Of a stretch of 13,144 nucleotides of DNA, positions 12,186-13,144 are shown piece by piece (position 1 is the first letter of the stretch; each line of letters opens with the position of its first letter). The position numbers were made by a program, and so were the translations under genes. A model generated the notes under the pieces. It had not been told where the DNA came from. It searched no databases and was given only the letters and a program-made list of their open reading frames with translations. This DNA is from Candidatus Falkowbacteria bacterium RIFOXYC2_FULL_47_12 (GTDB taxonomy: Bacteria; Patescibacteriota; Patescibacteriia; Patescibacteriales; XYC2-FULL-47-12). The stretch spans positions 4,107-17,250 of the forward strand of contig MFGL01000004.1 in assembly GCA_001778285.1 (NCBI GenBank). Direction: 5' to 3'.

Positions 12186-12545
12186 TTACTTGCCAAGAAA
12201 CCTGATATAGCTATTCATTCCTCGTAATAACTCTGAATACTTCTCACAACTAAATTCAGAAATCTCTTGAGATATAAACCCCTTTATTTCCGCACGTTTA
12301 AGGCCACTTTTTGTTTCTTCAGCTTCACCCCGTGCAATGTAAATACATCGTCTTTTATCTTTAAAATGATATCTACCGTAACTTTCAGCGATATTATCTG
12401 CGACAGAAGATGATGACCGCTTGAGTTGATCGGCGCTTCTGTATTTTTCATCAGCAGGGAATTTTTCATTCACTACCCTATGAACAAATTTCTCTAAACG
12501 AACAGCAAGTTTGTATATTCTTAAATTTTCCAAGCCGGTCGCCAT
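12186..12545 (-). CDS. Four-helix-bundle protein (S23 / rRNA intervening-sequence protein family)
   Basis: The 119-aa product shows the family pattern: LENLRIYKLAVRLEKFVHRVV helix one, KFPADEKYRSADQLKRSSSSVADNIAESYGRYHFKDKRR (about 29-66) with the diagnostic NIAE-YGR core, YIARGEAEETKSGLKRA helix three, and a final helix SCEKYSELLRGMNSYIRFLGK. Length is typical (110-130 aa). Such proteins were first seen in 23S rRNA intervening sequences; related ones act as accessory proteins (bAvd) of diversity-generating retroelements, but most stand-alone copies have no known role. No reverse transcriptase or rRNA is nearby. Sampled GC is about 33-38% compared with over 50% in neighbouring genes, and the gene is enclosed by inverted octamer arrays. 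Both point to acquisition as a small cassette. No Shine-Dalgarno is clear. Confidence 0.9.
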   Translation of the reverse strand: MATGLENLRIYKLAVRLEKFVHRVVNEKFPADEKYRSADQLKRSSSSVADNIAESYGRYHFKDKRRCIYIARGEAEETKSGLKRAEIKGFISQEISEFSCEKYSELLRGMNSYIRFLGK

Positions 12546-12579
12546 ACTTTTATTAGTAGACCATAATGTACACGTAATG

Positions 12580-12619
12580 TTAAAACTGATAAACTGCTCA
12601 ACTGATTAACCGATTAACT
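12580..12619 (-). repeat. Right octamer array flanking the four-helix-bundle gene
   Basis: Reading the minus strand inward from 12619: AGTTAATC, GGTTAATC, AGTTGAGC, AGTTTATC, AGTTTTAA, five octamers in phase. It points toward the array at 12124-12166 across the four-helix-bundle gene. Its first copy supplies the TAA stop codon of the neighbouring NTPase gene. The same repeat family occurs between eno and gpmI. Confidence 0.75.
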
Positions 12620-13144
12620 GTACAGCTCCCTATTCTCCAAATGAATCAGCGCGGTGCGCAAAGCCTGGATGGTGTAGTCTTTGCGCGTGAGCCTGCTTTT
12701 GGTCAAAAAACCTATCATTCCTTCGGCCTCGCCGATTTTTTCGTGCGTGGTGATGCCGAGCATGCGCGCGCTCGTGGAAATATCAATGCCATCCTCTAAA
12801 GCCATTTTTACCATTTGCGGCGGATACTCAAAGGCCGATGACATGCCCAGATGAATTGTTGCGCCGTCGTAAATGGCGCAAACCGTCAAATCCATGTAGC
12901 CGCTCTTTGTCTGCGGCACCGGAATAATGCCGGATTCAAGGCCTATGGCATATTGGCAATTGTGAAATGCGCTCTTTGCGCGGTTAATCGCGCCCTGTAC
13001 GGTTTCATCCAGTCCCACTGGCTGTTCGCGCACGCCGGAAACAACGGAAATACCGACTACTTCCGCACCGGCAAAAAAATCATACTCTTTTACTATTTCT
13101 CTCACCGCTTCCAGTTTTGGCTTGTTTTTTGAACCGACTGCAAT
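12614..13144 (-). CDS. DUF84 inosine/xanthosine triphosphatase (YjjX-like), 5' truncated by window
   Basis: The frame stays open to the right edge, giving 176 residues. The visible N-terminus, AVGSKNKPKLEAVREI, is the family start (normally MKVAVGSTNPVKxEAV), so only one or a few residues are missing; a GTG at 13105 is not the start because the conserved GS-N-K motif precedes it. Further motifs are SGVREQPVGLDETVQGAINRA, CQYAIGLESGI (the phosphate/metal region, usually GIEGG), MDLTVCAIYDG and GMSSAFEYPP. The family hydrolyses non-canonical ITP and XTP to keep them out of nucleic acids. The last residues LYS and the TAA stop run into an octamer repeat array, so the C-terminus may have been remodelled by the repeat. 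Confidence 0.9.
   Translation of the reverse strand: MAVGSKNKPKLEAVREIVKEYDFFAGAEVVGISVVSGVREQPVGLDETVQGAINRAKSAFHNCQYAIGLESGIIPVPQTKSGYMDLTVCAIYDGATIHLGMSSAFEYPPQMVKMALEDGIDISTSARMLGITTHEKIGEAEGMIGFLTKSRLTRKDYTIQALRTALIHLENRELYS

Noticed and set aside
12186..12545. Four-helix-bundle gene as part of a 23S rRNA intervening sequence or a diversity-generating retroelement
   Set aside because: No rRNA sequence, reverse transcriptase, or template/variable repeat is visible in the window.

Overview
The window looks like a compact bacterial chromosome segment, most likely from the Candidate Phyla Radiation (Patescibacteria). This is inferred from gene content and style: a lone SPFH protein, a SIMPL-domain protein inside a glycolytic cluster, a stand-alone four-helix-bundle (S23/IVP-like) protein, very short spacers and overlapping gene ends. 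I could not run a phylogeny. UGA acts as a stop (end of the upstream phosphoglycerate mutase gene) and every protein reads through in the standard code, so there is no sign of the UGA=Gly code of Gracilibacteria/SR1.

Layout. The left edge (1-92, minus) holds the first 30 residues of a mannose-1-phosphate guanylyltransferase-type enzyme. It diverges, across a roughly 160-bp region with two back-to-back promoter candidates, from a membrane-anchored CAP-domain protein (255-1121, plus). uppP (1095-1895, minus) overlaps the tail of that gene by 27 bp. uppP is divergent, over 26 bp, from a DUF212 'divergent PAP2' membrane protein (1922-2350, plus).

The rest of the window is minus-strand, so read it right to left. 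A truncated DUF84 inosine/xanthosine-triphosphatase gene (12614-13144) is followed by an AT-rich four-helix-bundle gene (12186-12545) framed by inverted octamer repeats. Next comes a tight four-gene membrane cluster: SPFH/stomatin, a small single-TM protein, a polytopic membrane protein, and an HtrA-like PDZ protein whose protease triad appears lost. It ends at an intrinsic terminator (8995-9022). An extended -10 promoter then starts a lower-glycolysis cluster: pgk, a SIMPL-domain protein, eno and two tandem, diverged gpmI genes. Together pgk, gpmI and eno carry 1,3-bisphosphoglycerate to phosphoenolpyruvate.

Most notable signals: (i) a degenerate (AGTTAATC)n octamer repeat in two inverted array pairs of the same topology, one enclosing the four-helix-bundle gene and one an 18-bp core between eno and gpmI, suggesting a small mobile or repeat-derived cassette; (ii) a roughly 60-bp GC-rich palindromic repeat translated in frame inside enolase; (iii) a pseudo-HtrA in an operon with an SPFH protein; (iv) tandem gpmI paralogs sharing a 52-bp perfectly identical tract.
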